IMG/VR virus record: IMGVR_UViG_3300028844_005083 | Location: 1-48,033 of that record | From: a virus | Reading direction: 5' to 3' (one strand) | Length of the DNA stretch: 48,033 bases | Shown here: in pieces, positions 38,288-44,269 of the stretch | How the letters are laid out: every line of letters starts with the position of its first letter | How positions within the stretch are numbered: position 1 is the stretch's first letter | Program-made: the position numbers and the translations under genes | The notes under the pieces: model-generated | What the model was told of the DNA's origin: nothing | Databases searched by the model: none | What the model saw: only the letters and a program-made list of their open reading frames with translations

Positions 38288-38454
38288 CGATAAATCTTGC
38301 TCCGAGGGGATTTGCTGATTACCCCTAACGTTCGTCGCTACAATCAGGCGAGTGACTACTTGTACCGTCCCACCCTATCTCAGTCACTTGACCGTTGACG
38401 CGGGTGACCACGTGCTTTATTTCCCATAGCTAAAAATTATTCTGCCACGGAGCT
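38288..38454. other. Non-coding stretch with further pairing potential
   Basis: I see no gene here on either strand. AGTGACT (38351-38357) and AGTCACT (38382-38388) form a 7-bp stem around 24 bases, and short stems GGGG/CCCC and CTGATT/AATCAG lie next to it, so the structured RNA at 38221 may extend through this part. The remaining 38007-38136 stretch between the HNH gene and the tRNA shows nothing I can assign. Confidence 0.4.
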
Positions 38455-38479
38455 GATGGCGGCGGATCAGGCCGCCATC
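38455..38479 (+). terminator. Terminator-like hairpin
   Basis: GATGGCGGC (38455-38463) pairs with GCCGCCATC (38471-38479) around a 7-base loop, followed by ATTGTTTTCTATT on the plus strand. It would stop transcription leaving the 36919-38006 plus-strand genes. Confidence 0.6.
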
Positions 38480-38517
38480 ATTGTTTTCTATTCACTTGTC
38501 AAAGAACCAAAAGGATT

Positions 38518-38535
38518 GGAGGGCTTTCGCCCTCC
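38518..38535 (-). terminator. Terminator hairpin after the winged-helix-like gene
   Basis: GGAGGGC (38518-38524) pairs with GCCCTCC (38529-38535) around a TTTC loop. On the minus strand it is followed by AATCCTTTTGG, moderately U-rich. It lies 33 bases past the stop at 38568. Confidence 0.6.
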
Positions 38536-38567
38536 TCACCCGAAAGGGGGGTTGTCACCTGACTTTA

Positions 38568-38876
38568 TCAGGCACTGGTGGTCGGATCGTTCGGACCGCC
38601 GATGGTGTATCGGTTGCCTTCACGATCGTACCCGAAGGTACGGTTACCAGGGTGGGTGTCCCGCATGAAGTAGCGGACCTTACCACGTGGGGTTCGCATC
38701 CGATCGACCTTCCAATTTCCGAAGGCCTCCACCTGAGGAGCGATGTCGCGAATGGTGTTCGCGAGGTTCGCGATCCCGAAACGACTCTTTGCCTCAGCAA
38801 TGGTCAGACCCTTGTCGGGGTAGCTGGTGAGGAAGTTCATGACCTGACGACGCTTAGAAACGGGGCTCAGTGGCAT
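38568..38876 (-). CDS. Small winged-helix-like protein
   Basis: A 102-residue protein from ATG 38876, with GGAG upstream. SPVSKRRQVMNFLTSYPDKG, LTIAEAKSRFGIANLANTIR and then a strand pair with basic turn (FGNWKVDRMRTPRGKVRYF) are the helix-turn-helix-wing order of a small DNA-binding domain. The C-terminus is polar (YDREGNRYTIGG). It has its own sigma-70 promoter (38958-38986) and a terminator, so it is a single-gene unit, as expected for a phage regulator. Helix-turn-helix proteins of this kind are common in T4-type marine phages, but targets are unknown. Confidence 0.6.
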   Translation of the reverse strand: MPLSPVSKRRQVMNFLTSYPDKGLTIAEAKSRFGIANLANTIRDIAPQVEAFGNWKVDRMRTPRGKVRYFMRDTHPGNRTFGYDREGNRYTIGGPNDPTTSA

Positions 38877-38957
38877 TCCGTTCTCCTGTACTCCGATGTT
38901 CACTAAATTCTGCTTGTGGGACCCATCGGAAGATCTCACTCGCACTGTTGAAAACGT

Positions 38958-38986
38958 ATTATATCAGAGAGGCTTGTTGCAGTCAA
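38958..38986 (-). promoter_or_regulatory. Sigma-70 promoter, extended -10
   Basis: On the minus strand, TTGACT (38986-38981) and TATAAT (38963-38958) are 17 bp apart, with spacer end AGCCTCTCTGA giving TG-A-TATAAT. It is almost identical in its 3' half to the gp32 promoter. It drives the winged-helix-like gene with a ~75-base leader. Confidence 0.85.
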
Positions 38987-39149
38987 CCCTTTTGCATCCT
39001 GCCCATGGGCACGGACGATTGCTCAGAAGGAGCAGGGTAGGAACCCACAGGCCGATGAACGTGCCGAGAGTCTCTGAATGCATGTTGTAGACAATGATAC
39101 TACCGATGATGCTCATTAGAGCAGCAAAATAAAGAATCTTCTGGACCAT
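38964..39149 (-). CDS. Small membrane protein
   Basis: A 61-residue protein from ATG 39149, eight bases after AAGGAG. Two hydrophobic stretches, ILYFAALMSIIGSIIVYNM and TLGTFIGLWVPTLLLLSN, are followed by a Cys-containing tail (CPWAGCKRVDC). The function is unknown. Its own promoter is at 39185-39213, and the -35/-10 region of the next gene's promoter overlaps its 3' end. Confidence 0.55.
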   Translation of the reverse strand: MVQKILYFAALMSIIGSIIVYNMHSETLGTFIGLWVPTLLLLSNRPCPWAGCKRVDCNKPL

Positions 39150-39184
39150 CTTGATTATCTCCTTATCAATCATTACGAAACACT

Positions 39185-39213
39185 ATTTTATACGGGAGGC
39201 TTTCCCGTGTCAA
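39185..39213 (-). promoter_or_regulatory. Sigma-70 promoter
   Basis: On the minus strand, TTGACA (39213-39208) and TAAAAT (39190-39185) are 17 bp apart. The spacer contains AAGCCTCCCG, related to the other accessory promoters, and forms a CGGGA/TCCCG inverted repeat. It lies between tRNA-Lys and the membrane-protein gene. Confidence 0.7.
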
Positions 39214-39225
39214 CCATTACAAAAT

Positions 39226-39296
39226 GAGGGCGGCTGGGATCGAACCAGCGACCAGCGGATTAAAAGTCCGATGCTCTACCTCTGAGCTACGCCCCC
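39226..39296 (-). tRNA. tRNA-Lys (anticodon TTT)
   Basis: A 71-base cloverleaf on the minus strand: acceptor GGGGGCG with CGCCCTC (one G-U), D-arm GCTC/GAGC, anticodon loop CTTTTAA on stem TCGGA/TCCGC (terminal pair weak), T-arm GCTGG/CCAGC with TTCGATC. CCA is not encoded. Its 5' ten bases overlap the end of the upstream protein gene. Confidence 0.9.
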
Positions 39297-39487
39297 TTGT
39301 CGAACTTATCATCAATGTCCATTGGCAACATGTCTCTCAACCGTTTCATCAACTTGGCCATTTCCAAGTAATCGATCTTGTTGAGTAGGTACTTTTCATA
39401 CCCTTTAACTGCCGCCTCGGACACTTCGATAAGATCTGCTAACCACTCGGTCTTATTCTTAGGCTTTTTCCATCCTTCTTTCGGCAT
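39287..39487 (-). CDS. Small helical protein ending inside tRNA-Lys
   Basis: A 66-residue, basic, helical protein (EWLADLIEVSEAAVKGYEKY, LLNKIDYLEMAKLMKRLRDM). The ribosome site GGGAGGTGA precedes the ATG. Its TAG stop (39289-39287) is the conserved T8-A9-G10 of tRNA-Lys, so mRNA end and tRNA start share ten bases. No family is recognised. Confidence 0.6.
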   Translation of the reverse strand: MPKEGWKKPKNKTEWLADLIEVSEAAVKGYEKYLLNKIDYLEMAKLMKRLRDMLPMDIDDKFDKGA

Positions 39488-39521
39488 ATGTCACCTCCCT
39501 AAAGTATTTAGGGATCGGCGA

Positions 39522-39710
39522 TCAACCGAGAAGAAATTCCTTGATCTCACTGGAGTGCACGAACGAAGTGCAACTGACTCCCTCGAACTGGACCTGGACC
39601 ATTGGGTCGTGGTCATGATCTTCAATCAAAATCTCTGAACTTTGCACGATTGTGCACTTCCTCTTGGTCGGTTCGTGGTACATTGTTGAACCTGCTGAAA
39701 AATTGGTCAT
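39522..39710 (-). CDS. Small hypothetical protein
   Basis: A 62-residue protein from ATG 39710, overlapping the stop of the upstream gene as ATGA, with GGGAG in front. TIVQSSEILIEDHDHDPMVQ and VQFEGVSCTSFVHSSEIKEF suggest a small beta-rich domain. The open frame continues upstream to 39785, but that part lies within the neighbour and is left out. Confidence 0.5.
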   Translation of the reverse strand: MTNFSAGSTMYHEPTKRKCTIVQSSEILIEDHDHDPMVQVQFEGVSCTSFVHSSEIKEFLLG

Positions 39711-40018
39711 CGAGTGACTCCCGTAAGTTGTTCTAGTCGCTTGATTCGTGAAATCGGAATCTGAATCCACCTTCCACCTCGCCATTCGTCGCCGTTAACA
39801 TCCCATACGACGAGGATCCTGCTCTCATGTTCGAAGTCGACCCAGTCATAGACCTTGTCATCCTCGATGTGGTGGGACTTAAGGGTTACAAAGACTGTAA
39901 CGTCATTCCCGCCAGAATCCGTGTGGATGATTTCACAGATTCCCTTCTTAAGGCACGAAAGGATGGATGATCTGGTCATTGAATCAGGCTCTACTACGAT
40001 GGTGTTGTCATTAAACAT
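39707..40018 (-). CDS. Hypothetical beta-rich protein
   Basis: A 103-residue protein: SILSCLKKGICEIIHTDSGG, DVTVFVTLKSHHIEDDKVYD, SRILVVWDVNGDEWRGGRWI. It looks like a small beta-barrel (SH3- or Sm-like) protein, a fold often seen in phage regulators, but I cannot assign a family. It has a sigma-70-like promoter about 30 bases upstream and is followed by a coupled gene. Confidence 0.55.
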   Translation of the reverse strand: MFNDNTIVVEPDSMTRSSILSCLKKGICEIIHTDSGGNDVTVFVTLKSHHIEDDKVYDWVDFEHESRILVVWDVNGDEWRGGRWIQIPISRIKRLEQLTGVTR

Positions 40019-40047
40019 TATGTTCTGACCCCCTTGTGAGGACTTTG

Positions 40048-40076
40048 TATGTATTACAGGCCGAGTTACCTGTCAA
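40048..40076 (-). promoter_or_regulatory. Sigma-70 promoter (weaker -10)
   Basis: On the minus strand, TTGACA (40076-40071) and TACATA (40053-40048) are 17 bp apart. The -35 is full consensus and the -10 has two mismatches. It drives 39707-40018 and the coupled gene. Confidence 0.6.
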
Positions 40077-40079
40077 CAA

Positions 40080-40361
40080 TCAGCTTTGAAAGTATTGGCA
40101 GTACTCGCACATGGCACCGCAGCTGTTCTCGTAATCTTCACATTCACCAATGGTCCGACCACCGCATGTCTTGTAATCCATGGCACTATATTGGGTCTTG
40201 GCCTCACGAACGATTGCCTTCTCAAATTCTGGAGGACAGTTGATCAAGCAATCAGTACTGGACTCCAACGTATCTTCATTTACTTGATACTTTTCCAGAA
40301 GATTGGAAGAAAAGAACCGTTCTCGGACGTCTGGGTTGTCAAAAGAGAGGACTACTGGCAC
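40080..40361 (-). CDS. Cys-rich hypothetical protein (GTG start)
   Basis: A 93-residue protein from a GTG at 40361 that overlaps the upstream TAG stop, with a strong GGGAGGG seven bases away; the ATG at 40412 would overlap the neighbour by 52 bases. The protein starts VPVVLSFDNPDVRERFF and has a Cys-rich C-terminus (CLINCPPEFEKA, then TCGGRTIGECEDYENSCGAM and CEYCQYF), eight Cys in all, probably binding a metal or an Fe-S cluster. No family is recognised. Confidence 0.55.
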   Translation of the reverse strand: MPVVLSFDNPDVRERFFSSNLLEKYQVNEDTLESSTDCLINCPPEFEKAIVREAKTQYSAMDYKTCGGRTIGECEDYENSCGAMCEYCQYFQS

Positions 40362-40621
40362 TACCAATCCCTCCCTTGTGCTCGACCCGTGTTCATGATG
40401 ATAACATTCCACTTGTTACCCTTACACATTTCTCTGACTTGAGATTGCTTCACCCAGTCGCCGATCGTTAATTCAAGCGAATTTCGAATTTCGACAATTT
40501 GGAAGGGAGCTGGATCTTCCTTCTTGGTGTCAATCACCTTCTTATTCACAATCTTCCTGGAAGGACTGGTCTTGTGGTGGTCGTAGAGAAAGACGATGGT
40601 ACGTTGCATGGGGTCTGTCAT
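40361..40621 (-). CDS. Hypothetical protein
   Basis: An 86-residue basic protein with regular strands (RTIVFLYDHHKTSPSRKIVN, PFQIVEIRNSLELTIGDWVK, KWNVIIMNTGRAQ). It overlaps the upstream gene by four bases and ends at a TAG shared with the GTG of the next gene, so translation runs through the whole cluster 40854-40080. No family is recognised. Confidence 0.55.
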   Translation of the reverse strand: MTDPMQRTIVFLYDHHKTSPSRKIVNKKVIDTKKEDPAPFQIVEIRNSLELTIGDWVKQSQVREMCKGNKWNVIIMNTGRAQGRDW

Positions 40622-40854
40622 GATTGGTTTCCTGAGTAGATATCGATGACTTCTTTGAGCATTTCAACTATGAAATGGTATTCTTCTACCGTGATCAATT
40701 CGGGTTGGTACCCTAGAACGATGTCTGACATCTGGATAAATGTATCTGCCGCTGCCAGCCTGGATTCTGGATCAACATTGTCCCCCACTATGAGAGGGGC
40801 GATACCAGTGAGATGACGGATGTCATCAGATATCCTCGTAGAACGGATCACCAA
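40618..40854 (-). CDS. Hypothetical helical protein
   Basis: A 78-residue protein: TGIAPLIVGDNVDPESRLAA then ADTFIQMSDIVLGYQPELIT, VEEYHFIVEMLKEVIDIYSG. It is mostly helical and amphipathic. Four- and seven-base overlaps with its neighbours show coupling. No family is recognised. Confidence 0.55.
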   Translation of the reverse strand: MVIRSTRISDDIRHLTGIAPLIVGDNVDPESRLAAADTFIQMSDIVLGYQPELITVEEYHFIVEMLKEVIDIYSGNQS

Positions 40855-41261
40855 GAGATTTCCTCACAGTCGACTTCCGCGTTGATTTCTGCTTCGAGAC
40901 GGTCTCGAAGCTTGTCGTTTGCCCACTTTGCTTGCCCATTCTCTTCGATGGTAGGCTTTTCTGCCTCATTGACGACATCGACATCACCCAAGGGGTCATC
41001 CGTTCTCTGCTGACTGGCGGTGTACTTCTCGCTCACTTCAGGAAGGTGGAACACACCGACACCAGCTCGACGGGTGTGTTCATGGGTGATCCAATTCGGA
41101 ATCCACTTCTTGCCCTTCATGCTCATGCTGATCTGCCTAAGTTCAGCACGGCAAAAAGTGTCCTTGCTGAGGTTGATCCCCAGTGCAACACCGTGTTCGA
41201 TGATGCCATCCACATAGGCCTTACGCTGCTTGGTGAGATTGTTGTATTCGAAATCGTTCAT
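40848..41261 (-). CDS. Hypothetical protein
   Basis: A 137-residue protein. The N-terminus (LTKQRKAYVDGIIEHGVALG then INLSKDTFCRAELRQISMSM) resembles a DNA-interacting helical region, followed by KGKKWIPNWITHEHTRRAGV and a charged C-terminal helix rich in Glu and Asp. Similar small proteins with an IPNWI motif occur in marine T4-type phages without known function. A sigma-70 promoter lies ~90 bases upstream, inside the preceding small gene. Confidence 0.55.
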   Translation of the reverse strand: MNDFEYNNLTKQRKAYVDGIIEHGVALGINLSKDTFCRAELRQISMSMKGKKWIPNWITHEHTRRAGVGVFHLPEVSEKYTASQQRTDDPLGDVDVVNEAEKPTIEENGQAKWANDKLRDRLEAEINAEVDCEEISW

Positions 41262-41431
41262 CAGATCAACTGTCCTTGTTCTTCAAGATCGGCAAGAGTC
41301 TGCTTGCCATGTTCGCTCAAACTACCGTCTTCTTCGAAGAGGTCGTCACCCATTGTATCACAGAGGCTGCTTTCTGTCAAGTACCTTGCCTCGTGGCTAA
41401 GATCAACAGCCACAACTTCATCATTCTGCAT
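41261..41431 (-). CDS. Small acidic protein
   Basis: A 56-residue protein from ATG 41431, with AAGGTGG eight bases before it. It overlaps the end of the upstream gene by 11 bases and its stop touches the next ATG (TGATG). The composition is acidic (GDDLFEEDGSLSEHGKQTLA). A sigma-70 promoter lies inside it, so the gene could be an artefact, but the good ribosome site and coupling favour it. Confidence 0.5.
   Translation of the reverse strand: MQNDEVVAVDLSHEARYLTESSLCDTMGDDLFEEDGSLSEHGKQTLADLEEQGQLI
41352..41380 (-). promoter_or_regulatory. Sigma-70 promoter, extended -10
   Basis: On the minus strand, TTGACA (41380-41375) and TACAAT (41357-41352) are 17 bp apart, spacer end AGCCTCTGTGA. It would drive the genes from 41261 downwards. 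Confidence 0.75.
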
Positions 41432-41933
41432 TTTCAATGCCACCTTCATTATCCCAATCAACTCGATTCATGGCGTTCCATTCCTTTTCTTCTTCAAGCC
41501 ATGACCGCAAGTCATCAGCTAGAATATCGCGATCTTCTTCTGGGATGCCGTCAATGTCTCCAGCATCCTCCCACTCGGTCATTTTCCCATTGAGATACTG
41601 ACCGCAGAATCCCATACCTGGTTCTACCCACCATGCTTCTACCTCGAACTTCTGAGAGAGATCTTCGATGACTGGGATGGGCGGTGCCCATGCAGAATTC
41701 GCGTCGATGAAAAGGGCACCAGTACCGTCCTCATTCTTGACGACATCAAAACAATCGTCCTCGATCTGGAGGTCCCACTTGGTTCCCCAAGAATCAACCG
41801 CCTTTCCATAATCCCACTCACCGAGAGGAATCACTGCTTCACAGAATCCGCGATCCTTCATGGCATACATCAGGTCGGTGATTTCTTGTAGATCACCACT
41901 GATCTCGATTGTGTTTTGGCACCAATTAGGCAT
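41421..41933 (-). CDS. YubB-type ferredoxin-like domain protein
   Basis: A 170-residue acidic protein from the second ATG (MPNWCQNTIEISGD). MPNWC.N.I.I.G is the opening of the YubB/DUF1281 ferredoxin-like family found on plasmids and phages; FIDANSAWAPPIPVIEDLSQ and FEVEAWWVEPGMGFCGQY follow, matching that family's later part. The function is unknown. It overlaps the upstream 29-residue gene by eight bases. Confidence 0.7.
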   Translation of the reverse strand: MPNWCQNTIEISGDLQEITDLMYAMKDRGFCEAVIPLGEWDYGKAVDSWGTKWDLQIEDDCFDVVKNEDGTGALFIDANSAWAPPIPVIEDLSQKFEVEAWWVEPGMGFCGQYLNGKMTEWEDAGDIDGIPEEDRDILADDLRSWLEEEKEWNAMNRVDWDNEGGIENAE

Positions 41934-42015
41934 CGTCAAAGACTCCCTTGCAGAGGTAGTAAATTCCTGAAATACAGGCGATTATGATCAAGTATGCTCC
42001 GTAAGAATCAATCAT
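41926..42015 (-). CDS. 29-residue single-pass membrane peptide
   Basis: Starts at ATG 42015 within the stop of the ATPase gene (ATGA) and ends within the start of the YubB-like gene (ATGCCTAA). The product, MIDSYGAYLIIIACISGIYY then LCKGVFDDA, is one membrane helix. The tight overlaps at both ends argue that it is translated. It may help place or regulate a neighbour at the membrane. Confidence 0.5.
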   Translation of the reverse strand: MIDSYGAYLIIIACISGIYYLCKGVFDDA

Positions 42016-43385
42016 TCGCTGATCCAATCCACCTGCCAGCTCTTCTCCCGAATCTGATTTTCCAAGGCATTGTAGGTGGTGATGTCCATCTTCCACTTCT
42101 TGACATCTGCCATCCACTTGACAGCCCCCATGTGCTTGATGTCGTCCTTCTCATCAAAGGGAACCTTGATGGCGACATGAGTGGCACTTTCCTTGGCGAC
42201 CTTCTCCGCCTCATCGCGGGTCTCCTTGTCGAAGTCGGCATCGAGCTTACCATACATCGTCAGGAAGGATTCCTTGGTGGCATCGTCGAATCGGGTGATC
42301 GCCATTTCGATCGCCTTCTTCTGATCCTTGAAGATCGAGTATGCGGTCACGATGTTCGTGAGACGACGAGTCGTGATGATCTCGTCCACGGCGTCCTGGT
42401 AGTAGCACTGTCGGATCATGTCCGCCCAGCTGACCAGAGTCTTTGCGAAAGCATTATCAGAGACTCCAAGACTGTCCATCATCTTCTTGACGATCCGAGT
42501 CTCGACATTCTTCGGAGCGTATGCCTGCTCCAGAGTGACCGAGAATCGGTCAAGGAATGCCTCATTCAGCACGTTCGTACCCACAAACCGACCGTCATCT
42601 GATCCCTTGCCCTTGGTGTTGGCAGTGGCGAAGATCTGGAATCCATCAGCAGGAGCGACCCACTGCCCGATCTTCTTCAAGAAGACACCCTTGCCCTCCA
42701 GCACAGGCTGGAGACACATGATATTATGCGATGCGAGATCCACCTCGTCCAGAAGCAAGATACCACCCTGCTTCATGGCACGGACCACTGGACCATCACA
42801 CCAGACGGTCTCGCCGTTGATGAGACGGAATCCACCGAGGAGATCGTCCTCGTCGGTCTGCTTGGTGATGTTCACTCGGAACATTTCTCGCTTGAGCTTC
42901 GCACATACCTGCTCGATCATGGTGGTCTTGCCATTGCCCGACAGACCAGTCACGAACATGGGATAGAACATGCGGCTCTTCATGATCGTCACGACATCCT
43001 CGAAGTGACCCCATGGGACGTAGGTATCGATCTTGCTCGGAACCAAGGAGTCAGACTCGCCACCAGTCATGCCACGAATCTCGCTCGTCGCAGGAGAGAC
43101 CTTGGGGGTCTCGACAATGGTCTTGACCATTGCCTTCTTTGGGAGACCCGTGGTCTCATGCACGACGGTCGTCGCAGACGAACCCAGTTCGTGGATGATG
43201 TATTCACCGACGTTTTCGGTCCGACGAGTCTGATCCTGAGAGATCCAAGCGGGAGGACAGGCATAGATGCCAGTCGAGAGGCAAAGAGCCTTGATCTCGG
43301 TTCGGGTGACAGGAGAGGTCATGCCAGCATCACGCATCGCTTCAATGAAGGACTCGCGGGCTGCAATCGATTGGGCTGTTGCCAT
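42012..43385 (-). CDS. CobS/MoxR-like AAA+ ATPase with a C-terminal DUF5710-like domain
   Basis: A 457-residue protein from ATG 43385 (GGAG upstream). The AAA+ core has Walker A TGLSGNGKTT, an ITKQTDEDDLLGGFRLINGE insertion, Walker B GGILLLDEVDLAS, sensor 1 IFATANTKGKG, and an Arg-finger region with LNEAFLDRFSVTLE. This is the cobaltochelatase CobS/MoxR group, which many marine T4-type phages carry. The last ~90 residues, including VPFDEKDDIKHMGAVKWMAD then VKKWKM, match DUF5710. The N-terminal region has a helical domain (ESFIEAMRDAGMTSPVTRTE). Without CobT or CobN here, a cobalamin role is doubtful; a remodelling ATPase is more likely. It has the strong promoter of control module copy 2. 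Confidence 0.82.
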   Translation of the reverse strand: MATAQSIAARESFIEAMRDAGMTSPVTRTEIKALCLSTGIYACPPAWISQDQTRRTENVGEYIIHELGSSATTVVHETTGLPKKAMVKTIVETPKVSPATSEIRGMTGGESDSLVPSKIDTYVPWGHFEDVVTIMKSRMFYPMFVTGLSGNGKTTMIEQVCAKLKREMFRVNITKQTDEDDLLGGFRLINGETVWCDGPVVRAMKQGGILLLDEVDLASHNIMCLQPVLEGKGVFLKKIGQWVAPADGFQIFATANTKGKGSDDGRFVGTNVLNEAFLDRFSVTLEQAYAPKNVETRIVKKMMDSLGVSDNAFAKTLVSWADMIRQCYYQDAVDEIITTRRLTNIVTAYSIFKDQKKAIEMAITRFDDATKESFLTMYGKLDADFDKETRDEAEKVAKESATHVAIKVPFDEKDDIKHMGAVKWMADVKKWKMDITTYNALENQIREKSWQVDWISE

Positions 43386-43445
43386 TCTCAATGCTCCAGA
43401 GAGGAGGTATTCGTGGTCGGGACCAATCCCGAATCCTGAACACCC

Positions 43446-43474
43446 ATTATACCAGACCGAAGGGCTCGTGTCAA
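43446..43474 (-). promoter_or_regulatory. Perfect sigma-70 promoter of the AAA+ ATPase gene
   Basis: On the minus strand, TTGACA (43474-43469) and TATAAT (43451-43446) are 17 bp apart. The 38 bp around it (43441-43478) are identical to 36713-36750. The leader to the ATG at 43385 is ~55 bases and contains an inverted repeat (CGGGATTGGTCCCG). Confidence 0.9.
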
Positions 43475-43495
43475 GCTGATGGTTGACACAAGAGA

Positions 43496-43527
43496 AAACC
43501 CCCTTCTGAATATTAGGAAGGGGGTTT
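43496..43527 (-). terminator. Terminator of the 44622-43607 operon
   Basis: AAACCCCCTT (43496-43505) pairs with AAGGGGGTTT (43518-43527) around a 12-base loop; the stem can extend by one C-G. On the minus strand it is followed by TCTCTTGTG after a U-run, so it ends the small late operon just before the next promoter. Confidence 0.75.
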
Positions 43528-43587
43528 GGTCTGTGGATGAGCTGTGGATGAAGGCTGTTAGGGTCCTGTTAGGGTCCGAGAACCATA

Positions 43588-43610
43588 TTGAGATTGAGTC
43601 TCAATCTCAA
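43588..43610. promoter_or_regulatory. Operator-like palindrome, copy 2 (perfect)
   Basis: TTGAGATTGAG and CTCAATCTCAA, 11-bp perfect arms around one T. It is at the same distance (about 114 bp) from its promoter's -35 as copy 1. It could be a regulator-binding site or a hairpin at the 3' end of the upstream gene. Confidence 0.55.
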
Positions 43611-43834
43611 CCAGATCCGCCTCCGAGAATATACCAGAGGAGCAGCCCAAGGGCAGTACCACCAGCAATTATGTTATCAATTGTATCGCTAGGAGTCAGA
43701 CTTCCGTCAGGACCATCTGCTGGAGCACCATCTTGGGGTTTAAGTGGCACCAAACGCTCTCCATGGTGGGGGCCTGGATAGTGTACATCTTTTTCTTCAG
43801 TCAAGAAGTTCAGGTCTAAATCATCAATATTCAT
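43607..43834 (-). CDS. LDLNFLTE-family small protein
   Basis: A 75-residue protein starting MNIDDLDLNFLTEEKDVHYP. The first 13 residues match the 43853-44269 product and an internal stretch of 36919-37464. L-T-E is a possible prohead-protease site. The middle is Pro/Gly/Asp-rich, and a single hydrophobic segment (IAGGTALGLLLWYILGGGS) forms the C-terminus, so the mature part may enter a membrane. It is the last gene of a late-promoter operon (box at 44645-44652). Internal head protein is a hypothesis. Confidence 0.55.
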   Translation of the reverse strand: MNIDDLDLNFLTEEKDVHYPGPHHGERLVPLKPQDGAPADGPDGSLTPSDTIDNIIAGGTALGLLLWYILGGGSG

Positions 43835-43852
43835 CTTCTTTCCCTTATGATT

Positions 43853-44269
43853 TCATTTATTTGGGTCATAGCCTGGGACACTCAACATTCCCTGACTAGT
43901 ACCTGATAGAAATTTCAACAGTCCTACAAGTGCGACCCAAGGGAGGCCTGAGGGTGTCACTGGCACACCCTCGCTATCTTCTCCTGGTTGCAGGTGCCAA
44001 GGGGTGCTCATGATGGGGACTAAGGCTCCATTGGCATCGACGATCTGACCTTTAACGTTGACACTCCAAGGTTTTGGATTATTTCCAGGGATGTTGTCGA
44101 TGACGTCGGGCGCCGTATCTTCTCTATAGGGATCTATCGGTTCATATGGTCTTAGACCAATCCCACCACCCGTACTACGACCAAAAATTTCTACACCAAA
44201 TTTGGGGTCATTAGGATCGAAATCGTCCGCCTCAGTTAAAAAACTAAGGTCTAAATTATCAATATCCAT
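43853..44269 (-). CDS. LDLNFLTE-family protein
   Basis: A 138-residue protein starting MDIDNLDLSFLTEADDFDPN. It shares its N-terminus with its downstream neighbour; L-T-E-A matches the T4 prohead-protease consensus (I/L)-x-E before a small residue. The rest is Pro/Gly/Asp-rich (GGGIGLRPYEPIDPYREDTA) with a hydrophobic C-terminal part (LPWVALVGLLKFLSG). It resembles 43607-43834 in overall plan. Its ATG overlaps the upstream stop by one base. The function is unknown. Confidence 0.6.
   Translation of the reverse strand: MDIDNLDLSFLTEADDFDPNDPKFGVEIFGRSTGGGIGLRPYEPIDPYREDTAPDVIDNIPGNNPKPWSVNVKGQIVDANGALVPIMSTPWHLQPGEDSEGVPVTPSGLPWVALVGLLKFLSGTSQGMLSVPGYDPNK

Larger units (their letters stand above)
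43441..43612 (-). repeat. Duplicated control module, copy 2
   Basis: Same order of blocks as copy 1: promoter block (43441-43478), tandem ctgtggatg repeat (43531-43550), tandem gttagggtc repeat (about 43557-43576), palindrome (43588-43610). A terminator hairpin is inserted between the promoter and the ctgtggatg repeat. The palindrome overlaps the stop codon of 43607-43834. Confidence 0.8.

Noticed and set aside
37482-38454. Group I intron or intein associated with the HNH gene.
   Set aside because: The HNH gene is free-standing with its own start and stop, and the adjacent non-coding RNA does not show the conserved intron core pairing or split exons. The neighbouring genes are intact.
43482-43512. 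A plus-strand promoter starting with TTGACA at 43482.
   Set aside because: No usable -10 at 16-18 bp, and the region downstream is the terminator hairpin.
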